A DNA stretch of 64,000 nucleotides from Candidatus Eisenbacteria bacterium (lineage in GTDB: Bacteria; Eisenbacteria; RBG-16-71-46; CAIMUX01; JAHJDP01): NCBI GenBank assembly GCA_018831195.1, contig JAHJDP010000099.1, positions 55,450-119,449 on the forward strand, written 5' to 3'. Made by a program: the position numbers and the translations under genes. Within the stretch, counting starts at the first letter, position 1, and each line of letters starts with the position of its first letter. The notes under the pieces were generated by a model. The model was given only the letters and a program-made list of their open reading frames with translations, searched no databases and was not told the origin of the DNA. Positions 63,298 to 64,000 of this stretch are shown one piece after another.

Positions 63298-63893
63298 TGG
63301 CCATGAAGCGTTGGTGGTTCTTACTCCTCGCCTTCTCTCTCGGATTGAATGGCGGGCTCCTCTATGTCGAGTTGTTCGGGAAGGGGCTGAATCCGGATCA
63401 TTCGGAATCATCCGGAGCGATCGGATCCCGAGAGTTCGATGGGCCGGGCGGCCATAGGCGGCCACCGGGGGCGGCGCCCAATCCAGTCATCTTGGTTGAA
63501 CAGCATCTCCGGCAGATTGCTGAACCGCTGGGTCTCAGCGCTCTACAGAGGGATGAGATCGCCTCCCTATTGACCGGGATCCTTCCACTCATTCTAGAGC
63601 AGCAGCAAGGGCTCCACGAAGCCCGCCGGGCGTTGGCGGATCAGTATGCGGCGCCTGATCTGACACCCGATCTATTCCGAAGGGGTGTTGATCGTTTAAA
63701 TGCGGTGCAGGCTCGCTTGGATTCGCTGGTGGCGGAGGCGATGCTCCAGGAGAGCGTCATCCTTACGTCCGAGCAGAGACGAGACTACATTAAGATAATG
63801 CCCATCGGCCAGTATATGGGTCCGCCGGCGAGGGATCTCGGGCCGGGAGACCCGAACCATCGGCCGCCTCCACCGCCGCCCCGCGGCCATTAA
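63297..63893 (+). CDS. Spy/CpxP-like periplasmic metal-resistance protein
   Basis: The 198 residues have an N-terminal signal-anchor (WWFLLLAFSLGLNGGLLYV) and then a long helical domain (LVEQHLRQIAEPLGLSALQRDEI, LDSLVAEAMLQESVILTSEQRRDYIKI) of the Spy/CpxP/ZraP type. The C-terminus is a Pro-rich tail (HRPPPPPPRGH). These proteins are periplasmic chaperones or metal-responsive sensors. Third gene of the coupled sigma/anti-sigma operon, so it may be the sensor or effector. Confidence 0.85.
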   Translation: MAMKRWWFLLLAFSLGLNGGLLYVELFGKGLNPDHSESSGAIGSREFDGPGGHRRPPGAAPNPVILVEQHLRQIAEPLGLSALQRDEIASLLTGILPLILEQQQGLHEARRALADQYAAPDLTPDLFRRGVDRLNAVQARLDSLVAEAMLQESVILTSEQRRDYIKIMPIGQYMGPPARDLGPGDPNHRPPPPPPRGH

Positions 63894-63904
63894 TGTCTAA
63901 GAGA

Positions 63905-63936
63905 AACCCCGATCCGGGCAAAACCGGATCGGGGTT
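63905..63936. terminator. Terminator after the CpxP-like gene
   Basis: AACCCCGATCCGG and CCGGATCGGGGTT form a perfect 13-bp stem around GCAAAA, 11 bases after the stop. The following T tract is short, so it is likely but not ideal. Confidence 0.75.
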
Positions 63937-64000
63937 GCGGAGAAGCATTTCAAGGGTCCTTTTGCTCTGGCCCGCCCCCTCGCGGCAACCACCAGAATGA

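Noticed and set aside
1..64000. CRISPR arrays, tRNA or rRNA genes
   Set aside because: Read through for regularly spaced direct repeats and for tRNA T-loop/acceptor patterns; none was convincing on either strand.

Overview
The window looks like a chromosome segment of a Gram-negative, uncultured-lineage bacterium. The coding sequence is GC-rich. A TonB-dependent receptor, beta-barrel-like proteins and several lipoproteins imply an outer membrane. At least seven large secreted proteins end in the same FlgD-like sorting tail (SPNPF, then a D.xGR motif, then W.GR, then a final basic stretch). That combination is typical of Candidatus Eisenbacteria, Latescibacteria and related FCB-superphylum or Gemmatimonadota-like lineages. 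Superoxide reductase, a PerR-like regulator and a 7Fe ferredoxin suggest an anaerobic or microaerophilic life. The taxon is inferred from gene style only.

Layout. 0.1-12.3 kb holds secreted repeat and beta-helix proteins, a B12-binding radical SAM enzyme, SppA peptidase, a sodium:solute symporter, a lipase-like hydrolase and a sulfatase-fold lipoprotein. 12.5-19.9 kb holds the most unusual unit: a compact, translationally coupled run of a SpeD-like pyruvoyl-enzyme homologue, a GNAT/FemAB-like transferase, an ATP-grasp ligase, a fold-type-III PLP decarboxylase and a TetR regulator, followed by a stand-alone C39-like papain-fold protein and facing a DMT-type exporter. 19.9-22.6 kb holds an SPFH-domain protein paired with a 59-residue ribbon-helix-helix protein, with a perfect 22-bp palindrome upstream, then a conserved unknown protein with an XRE regulator. 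22.8-29.0 kb is a coupled operon of a lipoprotein, a TonB receptor and three tandem paralogous secreted proteins. 29.1-38.3 kb holds further secreted proteins, an S9 peptidase, small membrane proteins, a PEBP-family protein and a phosphatase-like protein. 38.3-45.3 kb is mostly transport (MgtE, ClC with CBS and RCK-C domains, OPT) plus a ferredoxin. 45.5-50.3 kb holds a three-repeat secreted protein and an oxidative-stress group (PerR-like, 2-Cys peroxiredoxin, desulfoferrodoxin). 50.4-52.1 kb is decayed DNA: a group II intron 5' remnant directly after a terminator, a broken sorting tail and an FG-GAP gene interrupted by stops. 52.2-63.9 kb holds secreted proteins, an HDOD regulator, two sigma-70-type factors, a CotH protein and an anti-sigma/CpxP-like envelope-stress operon.

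How the parts may work together. The 13.4-18.9 kb genes read as a small-molecule pathway: a pyruvoyl decarboxylase to make an amine, an ATP-grasp enzyme to make an amide bond, a second decarboxylase, acyl-transfer chemistry, TetR control and possibly export. This is inference from family membership and gene coupling; the product is unknown. I consider it the best candidate for an undescribed system here.
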